From NCBI RefSeq assembly GCF_011758745.1, contig NZ_JAANOV010000001.1, positions 4,650,001 to 4,714,000 of the forward strand: a DNA stretch of 64,000 nt, given 5' to 3'. The notes below the pieces were generated by a model that was not told the origin of the DNA, made no database searches, and saw only the letters and a list, made by a program, of their open reading frames with translations. Positions 49,238 through 57,547 of the stretch are shown piece by piece. Position 1 is the stretch's first letter. Each line of letters begins with the position of its first letter. This DNA is from Amycolatopsis granulosa (GTDB lineage Bacteria; Actinomycetota; Actinomycetes; Mycobacteriales; Pseudonocardiaceae). Made by a program: the position numbers and the translations under genes.

Positions 49238-50085
49238 TCACCCTGGGCGTCGACCTCGGCGCGACCCACCTCCGGGCCGGGCTGGTGGACCGGGCGGGCC
49301 AGCTCAGCGGCGTGACCCGGCAGGCGCTGCCACCCGATCCCACCGCCCGGCTGGACGCGCTCCGGTCCGTCGTGGCGGCCCACCCCGAGGTGTCCGCGGT
49401 GGGCCTGGCGGTCGCCGGTACCGTCCGGGACGGCGTGCTGACCTGGTCGGCGAACCTCGGGCTGTCCGGTGTGGACTTCGCGGCGGAGCTGGGCCGTCCG
49501 GTGACCGTGCTCAACGACGCCCGCGCCGCCGGACTGGCCGAGGCCCGCCTCGGCGCGGGCACCGGTGCGGCCACGGTCCTGCTGGTGACCGTGGGCACCG
49601 GGCTGGGCGGGGCGGTGGTGACCGGCGGGCGGCTGCACGAGGGCGCCGGGCACGCCGGCGAGGTCGGTCACCTGGTGCTGGAGGCCGGGGGACCGCCGTG
49701 CCGGTGCGGCAACAGCGGGTGCTGGGAACAGCTCGCGGGCGGCGTCGCGCTGAACCGGACCGGCGCCGCGCTGGGCACGGCCGGGGACGGAACACCCGGT
49801 GCCGCGCGACTCGCCGCCGCTGTCGTGGCCGGACAACCACGCGCGGTGGCCGCCCTGGAGCAGCACGCCCGGCAGTTCGCCCGCGGGCTGGACAGCCTCT
49901 GCGCCGTGCTCGCGCCGCACACCGTCGTGCTCGGCGGCGGCCTCATCGCCCGCTCCGGCCCGATCCGGGACGCCTACCTCGCCGCCGCGCGCACCCTGCG
50001 GTGGCACACCGGTGCGGTGCTCCCGGCGCAGCTCGGCGACGACGCCGGGGTCCTCGGCGCGGCACTGGCGGCCAATCCTTGCTGA
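49234..50085 (+). CDS. ROK-family sugar kinase
   Basis: A 283-aa kinase from GTG 49234 (MITLGVDLGATHLRAGLVDR), with phosphate motif 1 DLGATHLRAG. Catalytic Asp in VLNDARAAGLAEA; VTVGTGLGGAVV; ROK zinc motif in CRCGNSGCWEQ. Related proteins phosphorylate glucose, N-acetylmannosamine or allose. It overlaps MocR and is followed by GH13, so it may phosphorylate sugar released by that enzyme; its position also allows an N-acetylmannosamine kinase role for the sialic-acid locus downstream, but nothing in the sequence decides. Confidence 0.85.
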   Translation: MITLGVDLGATHLRAGLVDRAGQLSGVTRQALPPDPTARLDALRSVVAAHPEVSAVGLAVAGTVRDGVLTWSANLGLSGVDFAAELGRPVTVLNDARAAGLAEARLGAGTGAATVLLVTVGTGLGGAVVTGGRLHEGAGHAGEVGHLVLEAGGPPCRCGNSGCWEQLAGGVALNRTGAALGTAGDGTPGAARLAAAVVAGQPRAVAALEQHARQFARGLDSLCAVLAPHTVVLGGGLIARSGPIRDAYLAAARTLRWHTGAVLPAQLGDDAGVLGAALAANPC

Positions 50086-50089
50086 TTGG
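50072..50089. promoter_or_regulatory. Second copy of the MocR-type inverted repeat
   Basis: CCAATC-N6-GATTGG spans the ROK stop codon and lies 38 bp upstream of the GH13 ATG. The arms are identical to those at 47792-47810 apart from a spacer one base shorter. Confidence 0.5.
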
Positions 50090-50127
50090 TTCTGGAAACC
50101 CCCGCCGCGGCGAGGTTTCCTGGTGCC

Positions 50128-51711
50128 ATGCGCGATCGTCCATGGTGGCAGGACGCCATCGGTTACCAGGTGTACCTGCCGTCCTTTCAGGACAGCGACG
50201 GCGACGGCTGGGGCGACCTGCCCGGTCTGATCAGCCGTCTGGGCCACCTCCACGACCTCGGCGTCACGTTGCTGTGGATCAGCCCGTTCCACCCCTCACC
50301 GATGCGGGACCACGGGTACGACGTCGCCGACTACCGTGGGGTCGACCCGCGCTACGGCACACTGGACGATGTGGACAAGCTGCTGTGCGCCGCGCACGAG
50401 CGGGGCATCCGGGTCGTCGCCGACCTCGTGGTGAACCACACCAGCAGCGAGCACCCGTGGTTCCGCAGCGCGCGCCGGTCCCGCACCGACCCGATGCGGG
50501 ACCGCTACATCTGGCGCGACCCCGCGCCGGACGGTGGCCCGCCGAACAACTGGCTCTCGCACTTCGGCGGTCCGGCGTGGACGCTCGACGAGCACACCGG
50601 CCAGTACTACCTCCACCTGTTCACCCCCGACCAGCCGGACCTCAACTGGCAGAACCCGGAGATCGCCGACGAGGTCGACGACATCCTGCGCTTCTGGTTC
50701 GACCGCGGCCTCGACGGCTTCCGCATCGACACCGCGCACTACCTCACCAAGCACCCCGGCCTCCCGGACAACCCGTGGCTGGCGGCGGAGGACGTGCCGG
50801 TGCAGGGCGGGGTGGCGGCCGAGTGGCTGCGGCAGGATCACCGGTACGACATCGAACAGCCCTCGGCGATGGACATCCACCGCCGCTGGCGCGCGATCGC
50901 CGACTTCTACCACGCGGTGCTGATCGGCGAGGTGTACATCCTCGACCCCGCCCGGCTCGCCACCTACGTGCAGGCGGACGGCCTGCACTCCACGTTCTGG
51001 TTCGGACTGGTCGAGTCCGGCTGGGCGCCCGAGCGGGTGGCCACCATGCTGCGGGCCGCGGCCGCCGCCGCGCCCACCCTCGCCTGGGTGCAGAGCAGCC
51101 ACGACCGCAAGCGCGCCGTCACCCGCTACGGCAGCGCCCGGCGCGCCATCGCCGTGGCCACCCTGCTGATGGGGCTGCCGGGCATCCCGTTCCTCTACAA
51201 CGGGGAGGAACTGGGCCTGCCCGACGGGACCATCCCACCCGGACACGCCCAGGACCCGCTCGCCGCGGCCGACGGCGGCAGCCAGTCACGCGACGGCGCC
51301 CGCACCCCGATGCCCTGGGAGCCGGGGCCGGGCCTGGGCTTCACCACCGCGCCGACGGCGTGGCTGCCCTTCGGGAACCGCCGCCCGTCGGACACCGTGG
51401 CGGTGCAGCAGGACGACCCGTTCTCCCCGTTGTCGATCCACCGCAGGCTGATCGCCGCCCGTGCCCGCACCGCGTGCGCCCGCACCGCACCGCTGTGGCT
51501 CGAGGACAGCGGGGACGTGCTCGGCTACCGCACCGGCTCGGTCGTGGTCGCCGCCAACCTGTCCGAGGCGCCGCACCCGTTCGACCCGGGGCCCGGCCGC
51601 TGGCGGTGCGAGTTCGACACCGACGACCCCGAGGCGGACCGGGTGCCCGCCGAACTGGCGCCCGGGCAGGCGGTGATGGTGCGGCAGGAGTCCTCGCCGG
51701 CTGTGGTGTGA
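50128..51711 (+). CDS. GH13 alpha-glucosidase / oligo-glucosidase
   Basis: A 527-aa cytoplasmic enzyme. DLVVNH (99-104), the nucleophile Asp201 in GFRIDTAHY, acid Glu268 in LIGEVYI and Asp326 in SSHDRKR match the four GH13 conserved regions; the usual NHD is SHD here. LPGIPFLYNGEELGLPDG near residue 355 is typical of alpha-glucosidases. ATG 50128 start. Likely hydrolyses alpha-glucosides to glucose, which the adjacent ROK kinase could phosphorylate. Confidence 0.9.
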   Translation: MRDRPWWQDAIGYQVYLPSFQDSDGDGWGDLPGLISRLGHLHDLGVTLLWISPFHPSPMRDHGYDVADYRGVDPRYGTLDDVDKLLCAAHERGIRVVADLVVNHTSSEHPWFRSARRSRTDPMRDRYIWRDPAPDGGPPNNWLSHFGGPAWTLDEHTGQYYLHLFTPDQPDLNWQNPEIADEVDDILRFWFDRGLDGFRIDTAHYLTKHPGLPDNPWLAAEDVPVQGGVAAEWLRQDHRYDIEQPSAMDIHRRWRAIADFYHAVLIGEVYILDPARLATYVQADGLHSTFWFGLVESGWAPERVATMLRAAAAAAPTLAWVQSSHDRKRAVTRYGSARRAIAVATLLMGLPGIPFLYNGEELGLPDGTIPPGHAQDPLAAADGGSQSRDGARTPMPWEPGPGLGFTTAPTAWLPFGNRRPSDTVAVQQDDPFSPLSIHRRLIAARARTACARTAPLWLEDSGDVLGYRTGSVVVAANLSEAPHPFDPGPGRWRCEFDTDDPEADRVPAELAPGQAVMVRQESSPAVV

Positions 51712-51773
51712 TGCGTCGCCGCACCGGTGCGTGAACGCCGCGACGGCGCGCCCGGCCAACACGGTGCCCGGAG

Positions 51774-51806
51774 CGGTGGCCCGGCCCGTGGGGGGCCGGG
51801 CCACCG
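51774..51806. terminator. Bidirectional hairpin between GH13 and sialidase genes
   Basis: CGGTGGCCCGGCCC (51774-51787) pairs over 14 bp with 51793-51806, with a 5-nt loop. It lies between the converging stops at 51711 and 51811 and can serve both transcripts. Confidence 0.75.
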
Positions 51807-51810
51807 GGGA

Positions 51811-53670
51811 TCAGAACGGCAGCCGCAGCACGAGCGAGTCCCGCACCGGGGCGTTCGCCGTGCGGATGCTGTCCAATTCGGACGGTGACAGGGCGCGGCG
51901 GTAGAGCCGGACCTCGTCCAGGCCGCCGGCCAGCCCGAAGGCGCCGTCGAGGCGGCGGCCCAGCCAGAACTGGAACGACACCGTCTGCGTCACCGAACCG
52001 GCGGCCGCCGGTCCGGCCGCCACCTGCGCGCCGTCGACCCACAGCAGCAGCTGCCCGCCGGTGCGCTGCAACGCCACGTGGTGCCACTGCTGATCGGCGT
52101 AGGCACCCGTGGAGCTGATCTGCTTCGTGCCCGACGGAGTGGTCATCGAGGCGATCAGGCGGTTCGCGGCCGGTTCGCCGCGCAGCCAGATCTGCGGCGC
52201 GGTCGAGCCCATGCCGCCCATCCAGAAGAACACCTGGTTGCTGGTCGACGCGCCGTAGTTCACCCAGCCGGTCCAGGTGAAGTCGCCGTCCCCGACCAGC
52301 TGCGAGCTGTCGTAGGGCACGCGGACGAAGTCGTCCACGCCGTCCAGCTCCAGCGCGCTGCCGTAGCGGCCGGGCACCGTGGCCGGGTCGCCGATCAGGT
52401 ACGCGTTGGACCGCTGACCCGACACGTCACGGGTCGCCGGGCCGGGGGAGTTGCGCCAGCCGAGCACGTCCTCGTCGAAGCGCGCGAAGCGGATCTCGTC
52501 CCGGGCGTCCACCGGACCACCCTCGTACATCAGCCCGATCTCGGTGGTCGCCGCGTGCCGGCCGGTGATCTGCACCAGGTCCGAGTAGCCGGACCAGTCG
52601 TCGGTGACCCGGGTGCCCTGCTCGGCGTCCTCCCAGCTCCGGCCGCCGTCGTAGGACGAGCGGATCATCATCCACCGGCGCCGGTCGGTGTCCGAGGGCG
52701 AGGCGAACAGGATGCGATCCGGTCCCGGCCGGTCCAGGCGCAGCAGCGAACCCTGCACCATCGGCGTCACCAGGTCGGGGATCGTGCGGAACGGCTGGCT
52801 GAACGTCTCCCCGCCGTCCCGGCTGATCGCGAAGTCGCGGTTGCCGATGTCGGTGCCGCTCTGCTCGCGGCCACCGGCGTAGACCGACCCGTCGGCCAGC
52901 TCCACGACGCTGATCTCGGACGGCTTCTGCGGGAACGGTCCCTTCGCCTGGAACGGGTAGCTGTCCACCGCGCCGATGTGCCAGGTCTGGCCGTGGTCGT
53001 CGCTGTAGACGAGCGCGCCGTAGTTGACCACGGAATCGGTGCCCAGCGCGGTTTCCGCGTTCACCCCGAACACGAGGCGCCCGCGGTGCGGGCCCTTGGT
53101 GAGCTGGATGCCGTGCACCGGGCCGGAGGCGTACCACCCGTTCCACTCCGGCCGGGTCGCCTGTGCGCTGATGTCGGCCGGCGCCGACCAGGTCAGCCCG
53201 TCGTCGTCGCTGTATTGCACGTGCGGGGTGCGGGCGCAGGGCACCGCGCAGCCCTTGCCGTCGGTGCGGCCGGCGTTGTAGGTGGTGATCAGGACGATGC
53301 GGCCGGTGGTCTGGTCGACGATCGGCACCGGGTTGCCGTGCGTGTCGCCGTCGCCGGGGTTGACGACGCTCAGTGGCGACCAGGTCTTGCCGCCGTCGGT
53401 GGAACGCTTGAGGACGAGGTCGATGTCACCGGCGTCGCCGCAGTCGTGCACCCGGCCCTCGGCGAAGGCCAGGAGGGTGTCGTGGGTGCTCTTGACGATG
53501 GCGGGGATGCGGAAGCAGGCGTACCCCTGCTCCTGCTTGGGGTTGAACAGCGCCTGCTGGTCGAACCCGGGTCTGGCGGTGTCGGCGGAGGCGGGGGTGC
53601 CCCCGAGCAGGCCGGCGAGCAGCACCGCTACCACGAGCGGGACCGCGCGCCACACTGCGGACGATCTCAT
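51811..53670 (-). CDS. Secreted exo-alpha-sialidase (GH33) with C-terminal LamG domain
   Basis: A 619-aa precursor. Sec signal peptide (cut after ASA at about residue 29). FRIPAIVKS (53-61) is the sialidase Arg motif; Asp-boxes STDGGKTW, SDDDGLTW, SDDHGQTW, SRDGGETF and SYDGGRSW mark the six-bladed propeller. Residues about 435-619 form a LamG/concanavalin-like domain (ALELDGVDDFVRVPYD, WHHVALQRTGGQLLLWVDG), probably carbohydrate-binding. Secreted, releasing sialic acids from glycans. Last gene of the seven-gene operon, 15 bp after the GH42 gene. Confidence 0.92.
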   Translation of the reverse strand: MRSSAVWRAVPLVVAVLLAGLLGGTPASADTARPGFDQQALFNPKQEQGYACFRIPAIVKSTHDTLLAFAEGRVHDCGDAGDIDLVLKRSTDGGKTWSPLSVVNPGDGDTHGNPVPIVDQTTGRIVLITTYNAGRTDGKGCAVPCARTPHVQYSDDDGLTWSAPADISAQATRPEWNGWYASGPVHGIQLTKGPHRGRLVFGVNAETALGTDSVVNYGALVYSDDHGQTWHIGAVDSYPFQAKGPFPQKPSEISVVELADGSVYAGGREQSGTDIGNRDFAISRDGGETFSQPFRTIPDLVTPMVQGSLLRLDRPGPDRILFASPSDTDRRRWMMIRSSYDGGRSWEDAEQGTRVTDDWSGYSDLVQITGRHAATTEIGLMYEGGPVDARDEIRFARFDEDVLGWRNSPGPATRDVSGQRSNAYLIGDPATVPGRYGSALELDGVDDFVRVPYDSSQLVGDGDFTWTGWVNYGASTSNQVFFWMGGMGSTAPQIWLRGEPAANRLIASMTTPSGTKQISSTGAYADQQWHHVALQRTGGQLLLWVDGAQVAAGPAAAGSVTQTVSFQFWLGRRLDGAFGLAGGLDEVRLYRRALSPSELDSIRTANAPVRDSLVLRLPF

Positions 53671-53685
53671 CTGCCTTCCCTTCGG

Positions 53686-55662
53686 TCAGTGGATGCGCAA
53701 AACCGCGACCCCGCGCGGCGGCAGCGTGTGCCGGGCCGCGGGCGCCGAGCCGGTGAGCAGGTCGGGTGCCGGTTCCGGCAGGCCGATCCGGACCTCTTCG
53801 GTGTTGTGGTTCAGCAGGAACAGGAACTCCCGGTCCGGCGCGGCCCGGCGCACGGCCTGCACGCCGGGCGGCAGCCCGGGCAGCACCGGCGCCACGCCCG
53901 CCTCGGCGGCGATCCGGTCGATCAGGCGCCGCATCCCGTCCGGATCGGGCCGGGTGCCGAGGTACCAGGCGACTCCGGCGCCGTAGCCGTGCCGGGTGAT
54001 CGCGGGCGAACCGGTCAGGTCACCGCCGGTGAACGACTCGACGACCGCCGCGCCCTCCGTCGACATCGCCTCCGACCACACGGTGCCGGTGGCGCCCGAG
54101 GTCAGCGGAACGCTCGTGCCCGGGGCGAGCGGCCAGAACTCCTCCACCCGCACACCGAGCGCCTCGCGCAACGGAGCCACCGGGTATCCGCCCAGGTGGG
54201 CGCGATCGCAGGCGTCGACGATGCCGGAGAAGAACGACACCAGCAGGTGCCCGCCGCCCTCGACGTAGCGGCGCAGGCCCTCGGCGACCTCGTCCTCGAG
54301 CAGGTACAGGTTCGGCACCACGACCAGCCGGTAGGCCGACAGATCACGGGCCGGCCGCACCACGTCGCAGGTGATACCGGAGTCGAAGAACGGCGCGTAG
54401 TGCGCGAGGTGCGCGTCGAGCTGGGTGACGTCGGCCGAGGGGTGCGCGTCCAGCTCCAGCGCCCACCAGCTGTCCCAGTCGTGCAGGAACGCCACGTCCG
54501 ACCGCACCCGCGTGCCGGCCACGTCGGCGAGCGCCGCGAGGTCCTGCCCCAGCGCGCGGGCCTCGGCGAACACCCGGGTGTCCGCACCGGCGTGCGGCAC
54601 CATCGCCGAGTGGAACTTCTCCGCCCCGCCGCGGCTCTGCCGCCACTGGAAGAACATCGCCGCGTCCGCGCCGCGCGCCACGGCCTGCAGCACGCCCTGG
54701 CGCATCACGCCCGGCGGCTTCGCGCCGTTGTGCGTGCGCCAGTTGACCGCGCTCGGCGCGTGCTCCAGCAGCATCCACGGCCGGCCGTCCTTCAGCGACC
54801 GCACCAGGTCGTAGCCGAACGCGGCCTCCACGTGGCCGCGCGGGTCGTAGGGCTCGGGGTAGGAGTCCAGCGACACGACGTCCTCGTGCGGTTCCCACGC
54901 GTGCCAGTCCAGCGCCTTCTGCACCAGGCCGACGAAGTTGGTGGTGAGCGGCACGTGCGGGGTCACCCGGCGCAGGACCTCCGCCTCGGTGCGGTAGCAG
55001 CCCAGCGACGCGTCGGAGGAGAACCGCTGGTAGTCCAGCTGCTGGGCCGGGTTGCGGAACGACGGCGCGACCCGCGGCGGCTGGATCTCCGCCCAGTCCG
55101 AGTAGCCCTGCGACCAGAACGTGGTGGACCACGCGGCGTTCAGCGCGTCCAGGTCGCCGTAACGCGCACGCAGCCAGGACCGGAAGTCGGCGGCGGAGAC
55201 GTCGCAGTAGCACGCCCGGATGTGGCAGCCGTACTCGTTGCCGACGTGCCAGATCTTCAGCGCCGGGTGGTCGCCGTACCGGGTGGCGAGCTGCTCCACC
55301 AGGCGGGCCGCGTGCTCGCGGAACACCGGGCTGGACGGGCAGAACTGCTGGCGCGACCCGGCCGACAGCCGCGTGCCGTCCTCGCGGACCGGCAGCACCT
55401 CGGGGTGGCGGTGGGTCAGCCACGGCGGCGGGGACGCGGTCATGGTCGCCAGTGCCACGCCGATGCCGGCGTCGGCGAGCTTGTCCATCACCGCGTCGAC
55501 CCAGCCGAAGTCGTACTCGCCCGGCCGCGGCTCCACCTTCGCCCAGGAGAACACGCCCAGCGTCACCAGCGTGACGCCGGCCTCGGTCATCAGCTTGACG
55601 TCCTCGTCCCAGACCTCGGGCGCCCAGTGCTCCGGGTTGTAGTCGGCGCCGTAGGAGATCAC
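53686..55662 (-). CDS. GH42 beta-galactosidase
   Basis: A 658-aa enzyme without signal peptide. ISYGADYNPEHW opening; acid/base Glu143 in WHVGNEYGCH; nucleophile Glu300 in WMLLEHAPSAVNW; four Cys (108, 146, 151, 153) form the GH42 zinc site. C-terminal trimer and beta domains follow (VVVPNLYLLEDEVAEGLRRY, VEGGGHLLVSFFSG). GTG 55662 overlaps the aldolase stop (GTGA). Intracellular hydrolysis of imported galactosides is implied. Confidence 0.92.
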   Translation of the reverse strand: MISYGADYNPEHWAPEVWDEDVKLMTEAGVTLVTLGVFSWAKVEPRPGEYDFGWVDAVMDKLADAGIGVALATMTASPPPWLTHRHPEVLPVREDGTRLSAGSRQQFCPSSPVFREHAARLVEQLATRYGDHPALKIWHVGNEYGCHIRACYCDVSAADFRSWLRARYGDLDALNAAWSTTFWSQGYSDWAEIQPPRVAPSFRNPAQQLDYQRFSSDASLGCYRTEAEVLRRVTPHVPLTTNFVGLVQKALDWHAWEPHEDVVSLDSYPEPYDPRGHVEAAFGYDLVRSLKDGRPWMLLEHAPSAVNWRTHNGAKPPGVMRQGVLQAVARGADAAMFFQWRQSRGGAEKFHSAMVPHAGADTRVFAEARALGQDLAALADVAGTRVRSDVAFLHDWDSWWALELDAHPSADVTQLDAHLAHYAPFFDSGITCDVVRPARDLSAYRLVVVPNLYLLEDEVAEGLRRYVEGGGHLLVSFFSGIVDACDRAHLGGYPVAPLREALGVRVEEFWPLAPGTSVPLTSGATGTVWSEAMSTEGAAVVESFTGGDLTGSPAITRHGYGAGVAWYLGTRPDPDGMRRLIDRIAAEAGVAPVLPGLPPGVQAVRRAAPDREFLFLLNHNTEEVRIGLPEPAPDLLTGSAPAARHTLPPRGVAVLRIH

Positions 55663-56582
55663 AGCAGGCCCGCCTCGGTGAGCGTGCCCTTGATCCGCAG
55701 CAGTTCCTCGTCGTTGAGCGGGAGCTGCGGGGGCGCCATCACCGGGTTGTCGATGAACCCGCGCATCTTCATCGCCGCCTTGAACGCGCCCAGCCCGGCC
55801 GAGCCGCGCCCCATCCGCTCCGGCGGCGCGGCGCACGTGATGTCGAACAGCCGCAGGAGCCGTTCCTGCTCCCGCCGGGCCGCGGCCAGCTCTCCCGCGC
55901 GCACACTGTCCCAGATGGACACGTACCCGCGCGGGTCCACATTGGCCAGTCCGGGCACCGCGCCGTCGGCGCCCATCTGCAGCGCCAGGTCCACGACCAG
56001 TTCCGACCCGGTGAACACGGCGAAATCGGACAGCCCGCGCTCCCGCCGTCCCAGCACGAGCGCGCCGAACCCGGCCTCGTCGCCGCTGGAGTCCTTGATG
56101 CCGGCGAGCACGCCGTCCGCGGCCAGGCGCAGCACCATTTCCCGGTCCAGCTTGGTGTGCACCGCCATCGGGATGTCGTAGGCGAAGATCGGCAGCGTGG
56201 CCCGCGTGTGCAGCAGCCGGAAGTGCTGCTCGATCTCCGCGACGTGCGTACGCGTGTAGTACGGCGCGGTGATGACCAGTGCGTCCGCACCGGCCTCCTC
56301 GGCGACGCGGACGTGCTCGGCCACCCGCAGTGTCGTCATGTCGATGCAGCCGGCCAGCACCGGGACCCGGCCGCCGACGTGCTCCACCGTCGTCTCGATC
56401 ACCACCCGGCGCTGCCGGTCCGGCAGGAAAGCCACCTCGCTGGACGAACCGAGCACGAACACCCCGTGCACACCCGCGTCCAGCTGGACGTCCAGGTGCC
56501 GCCGCAGCGAGTCGACGTCGATCGTGAAGTCGTCCCGGAACGGGGTGCACAGCGGGGGGATGATGCCGGTGAATCGAGTCAT
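55659..56582 (-). CDS. N-acetylneuraminate-lyase-like aldolase (DapA family)
   Basis: A 307-aa TIM barrel. GSSSEV (45-50), YYTRTH, catalytic Tyr135 in FAYDIPMAV, and Schiff-base Lys163 in GIKDSSGD. DHDPS has YNVPxRT at the Tyr region; the YDIPMAV form here is closer to sugar-acid aldolases. With a sialidase, a sialic-acid-type ABC system and FCD-GntR regulator in the same locus, Neu5Ac cleavage to ManNAc and pyruvate is the best reading. ATG overlaps the ABC ATPase stop. Confidence 0.8.
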   Translation of the reverse strand: MTRFTGIIPPLCTPFRDDFTIDVDSLRRHLDVQLDAGVHGVFVLGSSSEVAFLPDRQRRVVIETTVEHVGGRVPVLAGCIDMTTLRVAEHVRVAEEAGADALVITAPYYTRTHVAEIEQHFRLLHTRATLPIFAYDIPMAVHTKLDREMVLRLAADGVLAGIKDSSGDEAGFGALVLGRRERGLSDFAVFTGSELVVDLALQMGADGAVPGLANVDPRGYVSIWDSVRAGELAAARREQERLLRLFDITCAAPPERMGRGSAGLGAFKAAMKMRGFIDNPVMAPPQLPLNDEELLRIKGTLTEAGLL

Positions 56583-57547
56583 CGAACACTCACTTCGAGT
56601 TCTGGGTGGATGCAGTGGTAGGTGTGCCCGGCGCCGGCCTCCGACGCCGGTGGCACCGCCTCGGCGCACTCGTCCGTCGCTTTCGGACACCGGGTGCGGA
56701 ACGGGCAGCCGCTGGGCGGGTTGACCGCGGACGGCACCGGCCCGGTCAGCACTATCGGTTCGATCGGGTTGAGCAGGCTCGGCGTCGCCGAGAACAACGC
56801 CCGCGTGTACGGGTGCCGCGCCTCGCCCGGGATGGCCGCCGCCGGTGCGTCCTCGACGATGCGGCCGAGGTACATCGTGACGATGCGGTCGCTCATCTTC
56901 CGCACGGTCTGGATGTCGTGCGAGACGAAGATCATCCCCAGGTTCAGCCGCTCACGCAGGTCGAGCAGCAGGTTGAGGATCTGGGCACGCACCGAGACGT
57001 CCAGCGCGGAGGTCGGTTCGTCGGCGACCAGCAGGGACGGCTCCAGCGCCAGCGCCCGCGCGATCGCCACCCGCTGCCGCTGCCCGCCGGAGAGCTGGCC
57101 GGGTACCGCGTCCGCGACGCTGGGCGGCAGGCCGACCAGCTCCATCAGCTCGCGCACCCGTTCGGCGCGCTCGGCCGGGGTGCCGACCCGGTGCACGTCC
57201 AGCGGATCACGCACGATGCGGGCGATGGACATGCGCCGGTTCAGCGCGGTGGACGGGTCCTGGAAGATCATCCCGATGTCCCGGCCGAAGTCGCGCCGCA
57301 CGGAGCCGCGCTCCCACAACGGTTTCCCGCGGAACCGCACGACACCCCGGGTGGGCTTCTGCAGTCCGACCACGACCTTCGCCAGTGTCGTCTTGCCGCA
57401 GCCGGACTCGCCGACCACGCCGATCGTCTCGCCGGGGCGGACGGTCAGCGACGCGTCGGTCAGCGCGTGCACGGAGTCGTGCCCGAGCAGCCCGGACGAG
57501 CGGATCTTGTGCACGACGTGCACGCCGTCGAGTTCCAGCAGGCTCAT
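56579..57547 (-). CDS. Oligopeptide/dipeptide-family ABC transporter ATPase (DppF/OppF type)
   Basis: A 322-aa ATPase. Walker A GVVGESGCGKTTLAKVV, signature PGQLSGGQRQRVAIARAL, Walker B LLVADEPTSALD, and the C-terminal oligo-ABC tail with cysteines (PSGCPFRTRCPKATDECAEA), an Fe-S-like four-Cys cluster seen in some members. ATG overlaps the fusion gene's stop. Second ATPase of the importer. Confidence 0.9.
   Translation of the reverse strand: MSLLELDGVHVVHKIRSSGLLGHDSVHALTDASLTVRPGETIGVVGESGCGKTTLAKVVVGLQKPTRGVVRFRGKPLWERGSVRRDFGRDIGMIFQDPSTALNRRMSIARIVRDPLDVHRVGTPAERAERVRELMELVGLPPSVADAVPGQLSGGQRQRVAIARALALEPSLLVADEPTSALDVSVRAQILNLLLDLRERLNLGMIFVSHDIQTVRKMSDRIVTMYLGRIVEDAPAAAIPGEARHPYTRALFSATPSLLNPIEPIVLTGPVPSAVNPPSGCPFRTRCPKATDECAEAVPPASEAGAGHTYHCIHPELEVSVR

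Noticed and set aside
52078..56181. 1367-codon open frame on the plus strand opposite sialidase, GH42 and aldolase
   Set aside because: Shadow of three well-supported enzymes; low-complexity R/V/G/H-rich sequence without domains.
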